Positions 48,914 through 60,009 of a DNA stretch of 64,000 bases are shown piece after piece. The notes beneath the pieces were generated by a model. The model searched no databases. It was not told the origin of the DNA and saw only the letters and a program-made list of their open reading frames with translations. A program made the translations under genes and the position numbers. The stretch is from NCBI GenBank assembly GCA_029817715.1, contig JARUPY010000085.1:4278001-4342000 (forward strand), in the 5' to 3' direction. The stretch comes from Melastoma dodecandrum (lineage: Eukaryota; Streptophyta; Magnoliopsida; Myrtales; Melastomataceae). The number at the start of each line of letters is the position of its first letter. The first letter of the stretch is position 1.

Positions 48914-50780
48914 ATGAGAGCCAAAGCTCGTAGGAGCTTCCTCCGATTGTTGTCCCTCGTGATTGCCGCCGGGTGTATCTTCCAGGCCACGTCCCCCGTT
49001 GACGGGTGACCCCTCCCGTTGGATTCACTCCTTCCCAAACCCAAGCCCTACCCCGAGGACGCCGTCGGCACCGCCCGTTGGCTCGTCTCCGAGAATTCCT
49101 GGGGCGTCTTGAAGTGAGGAGTCGGACTTCGATCGTTTCGTTCCTTTTGTTTGCTTTGTTTGTTGGGTCTCTTTGGGATCATTTCGTTTTGAGCGTAGTT
49201 TGCGGATTTGATGCAGAGGTCGGGCCTTTTGATGAATTACTTTCGAATGAAGATGGAGGGTTTGGGTTATATAGATCGGAGGTGGAGTCCAATTCGGGGT
49301 GGACGACGGGATTGGTTGTATCTGCCTCTGTTTTGCGGGGTGCCCAGATGGTAGCGTCGACGTGAGAGAGGGCGTGGTTTTTTGGTGATTATATGAACTC
49401 GTGTCTTTTGGGGTTGAAGGGTTATGGAAGAGGAGTTTCCTGTTATGGATTGATGAGGGAGATTTTTTTTGGATGGGATTAAGGAGACAATGTTTGTTTG
49501 TGATACTACGGGAACATAATGATTTGTTCGGTGGTTTTTTGTGTTGCAGTACCATCGCCGATGACCTTGGAGGAGCGCCTTTCGGGTAAGTGGATTCAAA
49601 CAAACCTGCAATTGATGTTGTGTCTGGATTGGACTGGTGGTTTCTTGTTTGGATAATCTTTTCTCTTTGGTTTATGTTACCATGCTCGTTCAGGAATGTA
49701 GTCTCCTTTTGTGACAGGCCACCGGATGAAGGTACCGGCAGCCCCTACTTCTACTTGACAACGCTGGATCCTACTGCACAGTATGCCCTTAAGGATGAGA
49801 GGGCTTCATTCACAACGAGTGAGTACCCTGTTGGGACCTGCGGGAAGAGAGATCCCGAAAACCCAACTTGTGCGAAGATCACTCTCACTGGAAAGGTGGG
49901 TTCTGGGATCAATTAGCTGTAGCAAAGAATTTTATATGATACGCATCTGCATGTTTTCTGTGATGGAATTGCATCCTTTGGACCTACACGTGTGACTGTT
50001 CCGTAGCATTGTGATCGGCCTGAGGTGCATTTCCTCGTGCTGTCGAATCCCTAACTACAGGAGTAACTAATAATTGGCTCAGATATGGGCTTATAGCCAT
50101 ATTTCAACCCCTTTGTCTGGATGTAATTGGAAGGCACCGAACTGAAGGACTCCCTTGATGTGAGTTTTGTGTTCATGCCATGAAGGCATGGTTTTTCTCA
50201 TTTTGGATGCGATGTTCTGTCACCATTTTCCATGCAACTGCTTTACCTTTCTCTCATGTTAAGCGCATTGCTTGGCCTTTATGTACTGGTGATATCTATT
50301 GGGTGCCGCCTTTTATTGTCTTGTTGCAGTTGAAGATGTTGAACGGAAACTCCGAAGAGGCTGAGTTCGCTCAGAAGTCACTGTGCGCAAGGCACCCGGA
50401 GATGAAGGGTAATAACAGTTTATAACTTCCAGTCTTTTATTGATCACTGCTCAAGATCATATAAGATGTCATCATTCTCTTTTGGTTCTGGTACCGATAC
50501 GTATCACAAGTTTCCACTTTTCTGCCTGTATCGGCAGACTGGCCAAAGGATCATGACTTCCGGGTCTTCAAGCTTGACATCCAGAACATCTTCCTGATTG
50601 ACTGGTTTGGTGGACCAAAACCCATCACCCTAGACGAGTACCTGCATACAAACAGGTATTTCACTCTTCACAACAGTGGTTGAAATTCTCATTCATGGCC
50701 ATTCTGTCGGTTTCTTTTTTCAGTAATTTCCTCTTCCTCCTCATTGCAGGAGCAGGAAAACACTGGGATTGTCCCAATGA
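48914..50780 (+). CDS. CREG-like secreted FMN-binding-fold protein, interrupted by an in-frame TGA
   Basis: Homologue of cellular repressor of E1A-stimulated genes, a secreted or endolysosomal glycoprotein with a pyridoxamine-phosphate-oxidase fold. Exons are 48914-49113, 49550-49585, 49694-49895, 50330-50408, 50538-50655 and 50750-50780, 221 sense codons plus the stop with every junction in phase. Residues 1-25 look like a signal peptide (RRSFLRLLSLVIAAGCIF). The mature protein has TARWLVSENSWGVLN, DLGGAPFGNVVSF, GSPYFYLTTLDPTA, SFTTSEYPVGTCGKRDPE and FLIDWFGGPKPITLDEYL, very close to plant CREGs. However, codon 32 is TGA (49007-49009). No in-frame ATG or splice acceptor lies between it and the end of exon 1, so the mature domain has no start. 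A C-to-T change from CGA would explain it. Either a pseudogene or a base error. Confidence 0.85.
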
Positions 50781-51374
50781 GAAACTCGACTCAAAGGTGC
50801 ACCGAGGATGGCTATACCTACCCCCCCCCCCCATCACAAGAATTCGTCGATCTCCAAAGAACATTATTAATACTACATTGTGCCATACAATCAACTGAAA
50901 GTCTTGGGTCCAAACAATTAGGTGAATGGAAATAAGCAGCCGATCCATCTGGATCAAATCCCCCCCACCCCACAAGAAAAAAGTCGAGTCTTTTCTTTTT
51001 TTTTGTTTCCAGTCTGATCCACACCTGGCAATTGCAGACTCTTAGTTGGGTCTTCCTACACTCGCTTAACCAAAGTTTCAAGGTAGAAAGAAAGAGCCCA
51101 TCTTTCTTCCGCTGGATGGAAGTATATCGGATGACCCACTTTCCCTCTCCCGTTATTATCCATTAGGCAAAGAGTTATTGCCAGGAGAAAGGGAGATCTT
51201 TATTTATCCTCCCCTTTCTTTGATATTTTTCTTCCCAAATGAGGAACGAGTGGCCCTGAGGCCAAGAACCCCCCCACCACACCCGGCCGACAGATTATAA
51301 CTTCTTACTGATTGATTCGTTCCTTCATTCTTCCCCCCTTCCTTTCCCTTTCGGGTTTGTCTTAGAATTGCGCG
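50781..51374. other. Intergenic region between CREG-like and FTRB genes
   Basis: About 590 bases. It includes C tracts near 50821 and T/C-rich sequence leading into FTRB. No gene seen. Confidence 0.5.
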
Positions 51375-53328
51375 ATGCCCCTCCAGGCCTCCTGTTCCTC
51401 TTCCTCCTCTCTCGCCGTGGGCGGCGGCTTCCTCCCCTCCTTGGCGCCGCCCCGTCGCCGGCGGGCACTCATTCGAGCTCAAGGCAAGGATACGCGATCT
51501 TTTTGGGGTCTTTTATCTAGACGGGTTCATTTTTTTTTTTTGGGGGGGGGGGGGTTGGTTCTGTTCAAGGTGAAGTTTCTAGATAGAAAGATTGAAGATG
51601 CTGGAATGGAGTGTTAATTGGGGGGTTGCTTGTGTTTTTGCTTGTTTTCGTTGTTTGGAGAGATTGTTATTTCCTGGGGAATGATATACACAGGCGTTCT
51701 GGTGTCCGGGTGCAGTTGAAGAATAGGATTTGATCATGAGAATCTGTTTCTGCTTTTTCCCTCCAGTCCCAAGTCATTTATTTGGTGATTGTTGAATGAC
51801 ATTGGTGGTAATTTCTTTGGTGTTTCTTGAGTGACATGTGTGGTCGAGTGTGGTGTAGAATATTGTCCGCTAATTAGGTTAGCTTTGTAGGTTCAGATCG
51901 GTTATTTATGTTTGCTGGTTTGGTGATGTTCGCCTGATTTGCAGAGTCTGGTTGGTTCATTTTGGTATTTCTGATTGCTTGTTGTTGTATTTATCCTCGT
52001 TGCAATCAGTGGAGCCTTCGGATAAATCTGTTGAGATCATGAGGAAGTTCTCGGAGCAGTATGCTCGTAGATCAGGAACCTACTTTTGTGTCGACAAGGG
52101 TGTCACTTCTGTTGTTATCAAGGTATGTGTTCTTTGCTATTATTCTCTGCTCTCTTTTCAGTCTGTTCAAGTTAAAGACACGTTTCTGGGTGGCTAATTC
52201 TAGTAATTGCCTTTATGGCGAACGGGCGATCTTCGCTTCTGAGTAGGATTCTGTCTGTCCGATGTACCTTTTGATTCTTTGCTGGTAAACTGCTTAATCC
52301 CGACTCTAGTAATCTTGTAAACTGGAAAAGGTTTTGGCTCTCTCCTTTCACCTTTCAAGAGCATACTTATTGTAAAGGGGATCAGCGACGTGGTGTCAAA
52401 TCATTTTTTAATAATTGCATTGTACACAATAGAAAGTTGATATCAGCTGCACAACATACCAAATGATTGCTGGCTTGGCAGGGATTGGCTGATCACAAGG
52501 ACAGTTTGGGTGCTCCTCTTTGCCCCTGTAGGTAAATATGTATGATGCTGCCTTTTCTGAAGCTGAAAGATTTCTCGATTATCCAGATGTGGAGGTATGC
52601 ATCACCATTTGTTAAGCCCTTTAACATCTATGAATCACAGGCACTACGATGATAAAGCTGCCGAGGCAGCACAGGGCTTTTGGAATTGTCCTTGTGTTCC
52701 CATGCGGGAAAGGTATGCAAAAATCTTATTCCCATTCATGCTTGTACAATTCTACAATCACTAAGGAAGAAAGCTTTCACTGGTCTGCGATTGCTCGGCA
52801 TATTCGCGAATCTGGCTTCTATGTGTATATTTTCTATTTCGTATCAGGACATGCTTATGATAAATGTTTCACTGTTTGGTTTTCAAAAGCTATTGTTATC
52901 CCGTCGCCTGGCTGCTTCCCGTAATCAGCAAGCATCCTCGTGAAACTTTAGGAGTGATATCTTTGGTTAAATTTGTTCCATTATGTGCTGTAACTCATAC
53001 AGAGGAGTGGTTATTATCCTACTTTGTGTCTTCAACAGGAAAGAATGCCACTGCATGCTCTTCCTTACTCCCGAAAATGATTTCGCCGGCACGGATCAGG
53101 TAAAAGTTCAATCGAAATCCCATAATTTCTTCAAGCCCGATAGGATCTCCTGAACTGGAACAGCAAGTACTTCTAGCCTGTGTGATACTTTGAGGAGGAG
53201 GAGCATGCATTTCATTGGATAGTGAAACTCAAAAACTTTGTTCCCCTTCCATTTATACTGATCTGATCTTTCTGGGTGTGCAGACGATAACATTGGACGA
53301 AATCAAGGAATCAACAACAAATATGTGA
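51375..53328 (+). CDS. FTRB: Ferredoxin-thioredoxin reductase catalytic (beta) chain, chloroplast, six exons
   Basis: 4Fe-4S subunit that passes electrons from photosynthetic ferredoxin to thioredoxins in the stroma, switching on Calvin-cycle enzymes in light. Exons are 51375-51483, 52010-52122, 52482-52531, 52641-52712, 53039-53099 and 53284-53328, closing in frame to 149 residues. The first 36 residues, Ser- and Arg-rich, form the transit peptide. The mature part has EPSDKSVEIMRKFSEQYA, GTYFCVDKGVTS, PLCPCRHYDDKAA, FWNCPCVPMRERKECHCM and the C-terminal TITLDEIKEST segment, with all seven conserved Cys (redox pair and cluster ligands). Intron 1 uses a GC donor, AAG|GCAAGG, at 51483/51484; no GT donor nearby keeps the frame. 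Confidence 0.95.
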
Positions 53329-54393
53329 GTTGAGATGATGATGCCAGAGAGGCAAAGTGAGGTTTTGACTGCTTGGTTAATCAATTAGAGGAATATTTGG
53401 CCAAGATTATTACTTTCTTTCCCACCCCAATTCTATGTATATGTATATTCTTGTATTGCTTACTTGGAGTACATTACTTTTCACTACCACCAAGATTAAA
53501 ATGCGATCTCCAATGGTTCCGCTTTGAATCCTTGTAAACGAGTAAGGCCCTTATGGTCATGTCCTTCCTCGAGATCTCTGGCCTTATCCTCCTGTGGCCC
53601 TTGAACCTCACCTCGCACTTCTGTACGCAGACTGGACTGTTCCAGCCACAGTAACTCGGTCATAAGGGATCTATGAATCGGAACATTCATGAAAATAAAA
53701 CAAAGCAAGGAAAGAATTAACGTGATTATGCTACGGTTGTGTTACACTGATATGTCTTCTTGGTCGAACTGGCGACAATGATTTCGCGGAAGATGCTTGA
53801 CAAAATGACCTACAAAAGATGTACTCCCCCGGCGGTGTTTGGCTCACTTGGAATTGAGGACGCGACCAAATATATGCAGGATCAATTCAGCACCTTCACT
53901 TGTGCGGCAACACAAGTAAAAAACAATGCACGTTTCAAAACACCAGCCTTAAGAGTATTCGATATCTTGCACGCTTGTGCGATTTTGCCTTGGCATAAGC
54001 CTGATCGGAACACCATTTATGAGGACATAAAACCATTTATGCAGAAGCAGGCAATCCGCAGAAACTGACTGCATCCCACGGTGTAGCCGGATAATTCATC
54101 GATTTTCCTGGCTCAAGAGAGTCTCCTGGTCAGAAAGAATGGTTTGCCTTGATTTTATTGATTTCAATGTGCCACATTCTGAATCTCAGACTCTTTATCA
54201 AGAAAAATTCTTACACCAAAACAATGAGAAATGACTACAGCCAATCCCGAATCTAACAGAATGTGGAATGTAGACCCCTTGGATTCGAATCACCTTGATG
54301 CACAGCATGTAGTATTATCACATAATTTCCTCATCAGTCCCCAAATTCAAGCGGCCGCCCTTCTTTCTGGTGTTCCAGAGAAACAATTTCATA
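53329..54393. other. Intergenic region with one unassigned 102-codon frame
   Basis: An open frame at 53760-54068 on the plus strand encodes 102 residues (starting MVELATMISRKMLDKM, ending QAIRRN). It has balanced composition and few low-complexity residues, so it may be a real exon or a gene remnant. I recognise no family, and I see no good flanking exons. The remainder is AT-rich. Confidence 0.35.
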
Positions 54394-54978
54394 TCATCCA
54401 TCCACGCCATTGCCGAGCACGAAACTGCACACCTCTCGGACAGTCGAATTGGGTCCCCCCAATTCCACGAGTCCGACATCCACTCCATATCCGCTGACAG
54501 GTAAATTCACCACTTCCCTCAAGACGCAGAACCCTTCCCCCATCCTGCCTTTACTGACTTCTTCCCCAACTGCACACCATGGCGCCCACCCCCCACTGCC
54601 ACCGGCACCACCAACCCTAAACTCCTCGCTTAGCTCCAACCCAGTCTCCTTCCTCAAAACCTCACATAACCTTTCCTGAAACTGCAACAATTGCACGCTC
54701 GGCTTCGGGACCAAGAACAGGACGTTCTTCTCGCTCGAATTGCTCCCTATTGCAAAGAAGGTGATCGGTAACGGATCATGCTTAGCGCAGAAGCTCTTAA
54801 GCGCGTGCTCGAGCCTCGGTGGGTCGACGAAGAGCGACGAGAACAGAGTAATGTGGGGGCGGGACTCGATCTTGATGAGGTGGGTGCTGATCTGCCGTCG
54901 GGCTAGGACGTTCCAAGATTTCAGGACCTGGTTTTCCAGCGACGGATCGAAGTAGAGCTCGATTGAGTACCGGGACAT
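54394..54978 (-). CDS. 2H phosphoesterase superfamily protein (RNA ligase/cyclic phosphodiesterase-like), intronless
   Basis: A 194-residue single-exon protein of the plant 2H family, whose active members hydrolyse cyclic phosphodiesters using two HxT/S motifs. The first motif is intact: SRPHITLFSS, about residues 41-50. In the second, family members I recall read WxPHCTVA or similar, but here the sequence is WAPWCAVGEEV, so both His and Thr/Ser are replaced. Downstream family sequence is well kept: GRMGEGFCVLREV, PVSGYGVDVGLVEL and VREVCSFVLGN. The protein starts MSRYSIELYFDP, the usual start. Loss of one catalytic His predicts little or no phosphodiesterase activity, although the fold should form. 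It resembles At5g40190 as I recall it. Confidence 0.85.
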   Translation of the reverse strand: MSRYSIELYFDPSLENQVLKSWNVLARRQISTHLIKIESRPHITLFSSLFVDPPRLEHALKSFCAKHDPLPITFFAIGSNSSEKNVLFLVPKPSVQLLQFQERLCEVLRKETGLELSEEFRVGGAGGSGGWAPWCAVGEEVSKGRMGEGFCVLREVVNLPVSGYGVDVGLVELGGPNSTVREVCSFVLGNGVDG

Positions 54979-56125
54979 CTGAAGAATCTCTGTAGAAGGG
55001 CTTCGCTAGGGTTTCTTTTTTGGGGACACGACGAATCCGATCAAAGATAGAATTTTGAGTTTAGGGAAGTCAAATTCGACAGCAGAATCGAACCGGGTAA
55101 CAGCGGAATTGAAGGACAGAATTGGAATTGGATGTCGCCCCACTGAGGCGATCGAATCTAGAACCCTAATTTTGGGCGAGCGAATTGGAAGAGGGGACTA
55201 CAATTGGGGAAATGAGGCTAAGGGAGATGGCGACGATGATTGCCATGCTGAGGTTTTTTAATCCAGCCGTTTGTGTCCGTCCCCAACTGTAATTCGTTTC
55301 CATTTTCACGTGGAAAGCAGTCAAGCAAGGGAAAGAAGGAAAACATAAGGCCAGTTCACAGAAAACAGGGTTCGCGAGGGCCCGGGCGATCGCACCCGTT
55401 GCTTCTGTCGCCTTCATTGTCCGCAACACTGGTTATTACGCCGCAGAAGATAAGACAAGTGAAGAAAGACTGTCAAAAACTAGCAAAGCTCTTGTTCTCT
55501 CTATGCTTCGCGATCATATCTGCACGTCTGGACGCAGTTCGATTGGATACCCGGAGGATGCCGTGATACCCGAGGAGACCCTCGATGTGGACACAGAGCT
55601 GTCTATGAGTTCACCTACACGATCTAAGGTGATGTGGTCCCATCCAATGATGCTCGGCAAACTAGCTAACGCTAGCAATTAATTAGCAAACAAGTTTGAC
55701 AGCGAGCACGCGTGCTGGGGCGATGCTAAGTGAAAGTTGGTGACACTGATAGGTCGTTCGAAGGAATCTCGTGAGAGAAGTGTCCTTCAAGGACCTTGAG
55801 CGGCTAGTGTTTGTCTGAAAATGACGTGTGATCCTATGCTCTAACCGTTTTTGTTCCCAGGACAGCAGACTGAGCAGTGGAAACAGAATCAAGGTGTCTT
55901 CCAACGTGCAAGGATTATTTTATACATCCCGACATTGTAAGATCAGGCAACGAATGCTTGAATTGCCAGTCTGGTTAATGGATGCTAACCATCGAGATCA
56001 TCCCTTTCACTCATCTGTCTTCTCGAGCAGTATTTACTTCATTGAGCTGCTTTTGCGGCCGGATTCGGGCAATTCAGGTTTCGTGGCCTCGAAACAAACC
56101 CTTAGCGACTGCCAAATCCACAGAA
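54979..56125. other. Divergent region between the 2H gene and the LRR pseudokinase
   Basis: About 1.15 kb. No gene recognised. An open frame upstream of 56126 continues into the LRR kinase but lacks family sequence, so I treat it as leader. Confidence 0.45.
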
Positions 56126-58169
56126 ATGAGGACGTGTGGGTGTTTGTGGGTGTTTGCGATCGCCGTGTCCTACGTTTTCCAGATGTCGAGTTCCTCCGTG
56201 GACCTGGAAGCGAAGGGAGCGTTGATCAGATTCCTCAATAATTTGTCCAGTTATGATGGCGAGATCATGTCAAAGAATGGATGGCTTGAAGCATCCGATC
56301 CGTGCGTCGGCAGCTGGAGAGGTGTTGTATGTGAAAATAATTCCTCCGTCACCAAGTTGTTGCTCGATGGGACTGGCCTCTCGGGAATTCTAGACGTCAA
56401 CCTCCTATGCAATGCGAGCATGATATCAAGGACATTGTCTGTCCTCTCCCTCAATGGAAACAAGATTGCCGGAATGGTCTCATCCGGCATCTCCAAGTGC
56501 CACCAGCTCACGGACGTGAATTTCGGTCGAAACCGCCTCTGTGGGTACATTCCTAACTCGATCGGGTCGTTGAAGAATCTCAAAAGGCTCGACATATCCT
56601 ACAATGGCTTCATAGGGAATTTGCCGGACTTGTCTCAAATCAAGGGGCTGAATACGTTGGCCGTGGAAGTAAACAGGCTGAGTGGGAGGATCCCCGAGCT
56701 CGACTTCTCGAGCCTCAGTTACTTCAATGTCTCTTACAACAATTTCAGCGGTGTCATCCCAGGCGATGCTAGCAACCTCAACCAGTCCAGTTTCCAAGGC
56801 AACCCATTTTTGTGCGGCCATCCGTTAAAAAAGACCTGCCCAAAGGCAAGACAAGGTGTGGGGCGCGCGCACTTATTCATGTTCGCAGGCTGTACCGTGA
56901 TGTCATTGGTCCTGTTCGCTTTCAGTTTCGTGAAGTTGTACAACCTGCAACCGAGCCAGAACGAAAACAAGGTCATGACTGTGAATGATGAAAGCGATAA
57001 TAAACATTCATCCTCATGGGTTGGCGGATCGACCATTGATGTCAAAACAGAAGTGACGAGACCAGAAACGTCTGCTGGTCAAGTTGCGGCCAATCAAGTT
57101 GAGAGCACCTCGGACAGGAGTGACCCCGCTTCACAATTGAATTCACTCGTAGTCCTGTCGAATGCAACAGGGAGCAGCATGACATTCAACGAGCTCATGA
57201 TGGCGCCTGCCCAGCTGCTAGGGAGGGGAAAGCATGCACACCTCTACAGGGTGGAATTCGGCAATGGGGTGGTGTATGCTGTCAAGAGGATCAGAAAGTG
57301 GGGGTTCTCGCATGGCGATTTTGCAGAGAGGATACAGAGGATTGGCCGAGCGAATCACCCTAACGTGTTGCCCGTCGTCGCATTCTACAGCTCCAAGCAA
57401 GAGAAGCTTCTGGTCTATGAATACCAGCAGCACGGAAGCTTGCTCAGACTCCTCCAAGGTAATTCTCAATTTCGAAATCGAGTTCCCAGGTCATACATGT
57501 CCTCATGCGTATTGGATGCATCGGGGGCTAAAACACGTCCATAACATTTCAGGCAAGAACGAGGCTCGAGGATTGGAATGGGGATTCAGGCTCGATATCG
57601 CCGCCAAAACCGCGGATGCCCTGGCGCATTTGCATAGGGAGCTCCACGAATACAGAATCGGTCACGGCAACCTGAAGTCCTCCAACATCATCCTCAACAA
57701 GGACATGGAGCCGTGCATCAGCGAGTACGGCCTAGGGGAGATGAGCGATCACAACTCGTGGTCGTACCCTTCGTCCCTGTCCTTCCTCCAGGGCCTAAGG
57801 CCCGACCAACGATCCACAGCCGAAAACGATCCGTCCGCCGACGCATTCCAGCGCGACGTGTACAACTTCGGGCTGATCCTCCTCGAGCTGCTCACGGGGA
57901 AGACAGTGCAGTGCAACGGGTCATTCAGCCTGACGAAGTGGGTGAACTCGGTGGTGAGGGAGGAGTGGACGGTGGAGGTGTTCGACAAGTGGCTGGTGTC
58001 GGAGGGGGCGAGCGAGGAGAGGATGGTGTACCTCCTGCAGGTCGCCCTTAAGTGTGTGAACAAGTCGCCGGAAGGGCGGCCGACGTCGGCACGGGTGGCG
58101 GACATGATCCACGGGATTAAGGAAGAGGAAGAGAGAGCATCATCATCATCCACTCCCTACGATCCGTGA
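56126..58169 (+). CDS. LRR receptor-like protein with a pseudokinase domain (LRR-III type), two exons
   Basis: Plasma-membrane receptor-like protein. Exons are 56126-57458 and 57553-58169, closing in frame to 649 residues. The ATG at 56126 gives a signal peptide (MRTCGCLWVFAIAVSYVF); an earlier ATG at 55982 adds an unlikely 48 residues. The LRR cap DPCVGSWRGVVCENN is followed by about five or six LRRs (for example LSVLSLNGNKIAGMV, LKRLDISYNGFIGNLP), then a C-terminal cap and one transmembrane segment (LFMFAGCTVMSLVLFAFSF). In the kinase-like domain the ATP-site Lys is kept (YAVKRI), but the glycine loop is degraded (GRGKHAHLY), HRD is HGN (GHGNLKSSN) and DFG is replaced by SEYG. It should therefore bind or scaffold rather than phosphorylate, as in other LRR-III members. 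Confidence 0.92.
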
Positions 58170-59580
58170 GGTAATAAAGAATCACATGAATAAGTAAGTA
58201 CACGCAATTTTTAATGGCGGGAATTTATTAGGTAGGGATTTTGGTTCTTTGGCTGATTTAGATGGTTGGGTCCATTTTTGGACTAAAATGACTTTGAAGT
58301 AGAAAGCATAATAATTAAAACCAAAGGGTCCATAATTTTGACAAGCGATGTGGTCTAGTAGTAGCACGACGGCAACTCCGTGCTTTCTACGAATTTACTG
58401 TGATGTTGTTATGAATAAAATTCTCAAACAATAATGTATTTTGTAATAAATTGTAAAATCCGTTTGGTTCTCGACAACTACTTACGGTTTGGTAATTTGT
58501 CGTATTTGTCCGATTTTTTCCAAGATTAGCTTTTGTTATCGTACAAAATGAGGTCAAGGACGATCCTTTTGGGGTGCTGGTGTGAGAGTGTGTGTATTTA
58601 TAGTAGGGACAAGGTGAGAGCCACGCAGGCCTTCAGAATTGAGGACAAACGAAGAGGGGGAGTTAAGGTGGTCTGAAGGCAAACAAACGGCAAGGCATGC
58701 CCGGTGGTGATGAATGATTATTGGCTTTTGTGGTGGGATGCATGCATGCATGCCCAAGTTAGAATCCGATACTGTTTTGTTGCCTTTTTTTTGGGTTTGG
58801 TTTGGAGTCATGGATTGGATAGGAAGGGTGTGTGAAGATACTCAATGGTTACCACAAGCTCCCGAATGAATGACGATAACAATGCAAGGACCACAAAAAC
58901 CACCCTTGTTTCCTTTACAGTCCCACCACCACCCCGCTCTGATACAATCAATCCTTGTGGACTAGAATTTTCCCTTGTTGTAAAGAGTGCTTGCGGATGC
59001 ACGTTTCCCCCCCTCCCTCCCTCCCACCAATATGAAACAGGCATCACCATCAAGTCCCCGGTGGTTTCGTTTCCTTCGATTTCACGTCGCTGCAGTCATG
59101 TCTGGGGTATCCATTGATAATGGGATCAGATGGGGATGGAGAAGGCATGACACCCAATGGAGCCCCTCCCCATCTACCCTTGTGCAGCCATCATCAACCA
59201 CCCCACCAACATGGGCCTTCGCTTTTGGTGAGTGAGTGAGTGAGTGGTGGCCTTGGATTGTCTGATAGAAGGATGTATGGCCCAACTGTTCTATACATTT
59301 GTTGGACACGTTTTCGGGGGAGGAGAAGGGATTCCTCCTATAATATTTTTTGAAACAATGAACAGAGAGCTGATCGCCCGTAGTCAAGTAAGTTACCAAA
59401 AGCCAAACATGACCAAAGATTTTTTAGATCGACCCAAGAAAATAAATAATAATAACAATGACGTGGTCATACTCATCTCCAACTTTCTGATTTATTATTT
59501 CGATAATCAGTTTAACCAACCCATTTTATAAAATATTTTGAGAACAAGATAAGGAACAAAGAAGCTCCACCTCGCTCGCG
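58170..59580. other. Intergenic region with a possible SINE fragment
   Basis: About 1.4 kb of mostly AT-rich DNA with no gene. A tRNA-like promoter motif lies at about 58351-58362. A GCAT tetranucleotide run lies at 58738-58752 and a (GAGT)n run at about 59230-59244. Open frames near 58845-59400 overlap on both strands and look accidental. Confidence 0.45.
58336..58450 (+). mobile_element. Possible degenerate tRNA-derived SINE
   Basis: TGGTCTAGTAG near 58352 fits the tRNA A-box consensus, and a degenerate B-box-like CTACGAATTT follows about 37 bases later. The overall layout recalls plant SINE heads, but the B box is poor and no target-site duplication or poly-A tail is clear. Confidence 0.25.
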
Positions 59581-59592
59581 CATATATATAAG
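59581..59592 (+). promoter_or_regulatory. TATA-like element before the hairpin-repeat region
   Basis: The sequence CATATATATAAG is a good plant TATA box followed by GC-richer sequence, which would place a transcription start near 59615. It is the only clear promoter-like element before the repeat array. Confidence 0.4.
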
Positions 59593-59871
59593 CGGTCCCG
59601 CCATTCTTGAATGGGGAAGGGTTTGGGTTTCCCAAGCAGGGGAGGGGGATTTGAGGATGAGGCTCGTGTTCCCAGAGGGGTCGGATCTGGATTGCCTCCG
59701 GCGGCGGCGGTTGCCTTCCTCTCCGGGTTGTCAAGCAGGAAGCCGATGATTGCTTACTTTTCCCTTTCTCTTGGATCAAACCCTCGCCGCATTCCCCCCC
59801 AAACAAACAGGAAAGAAAAGGAAAAGAAGAAGAAGAAGAAGAAGAAAGAAGTGGCCGTTGAAAAGGGTTTG

Positions 59872-60009
59872 ATGGGGAACTTCGGCATGGAATGGAGTCC
59901 CATTGAATGTTGCTCCTCCTCCCTCTTCTTCCTTCTCTTCCTTTTTTCGGTCATCGCCATCGAACCTCGTTTCTTGTACGTGTCGTTATCTGGCTCGGAT
60001 TTTGTATAG
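59872..60009 (+). CDS. Small open frame with a hydrophobic segment, status uncertain
   Basis: A 45-codon frame starts MGNFGMEWSPIECC and contains a strongly hydrophobic stretch SSSLFFLLFLFSVIAI, like a signal peptide or membrane anchor. A strong splice-donor sequence (TT|GTACGTG) lies inside it near 59976, so it could be the first exon of a longer secreted protein whose next exon I could not find, or a small ORF in a non-coding transcript. No homologue is recognised. Confidence 0.3.
   Translation: MGNFGMEWSPIECCSSSLFFLLFLFSVIAIEPRFLYVSLSGSDFV

Noticed and set aside
52532..52595. Possible extra FTRB exon after 52531
   Set aside because: The frame is open, but joining 52531 to 52641 gives the exact conserved FTR sequence CPCRHYDDK; an insert here would break it.
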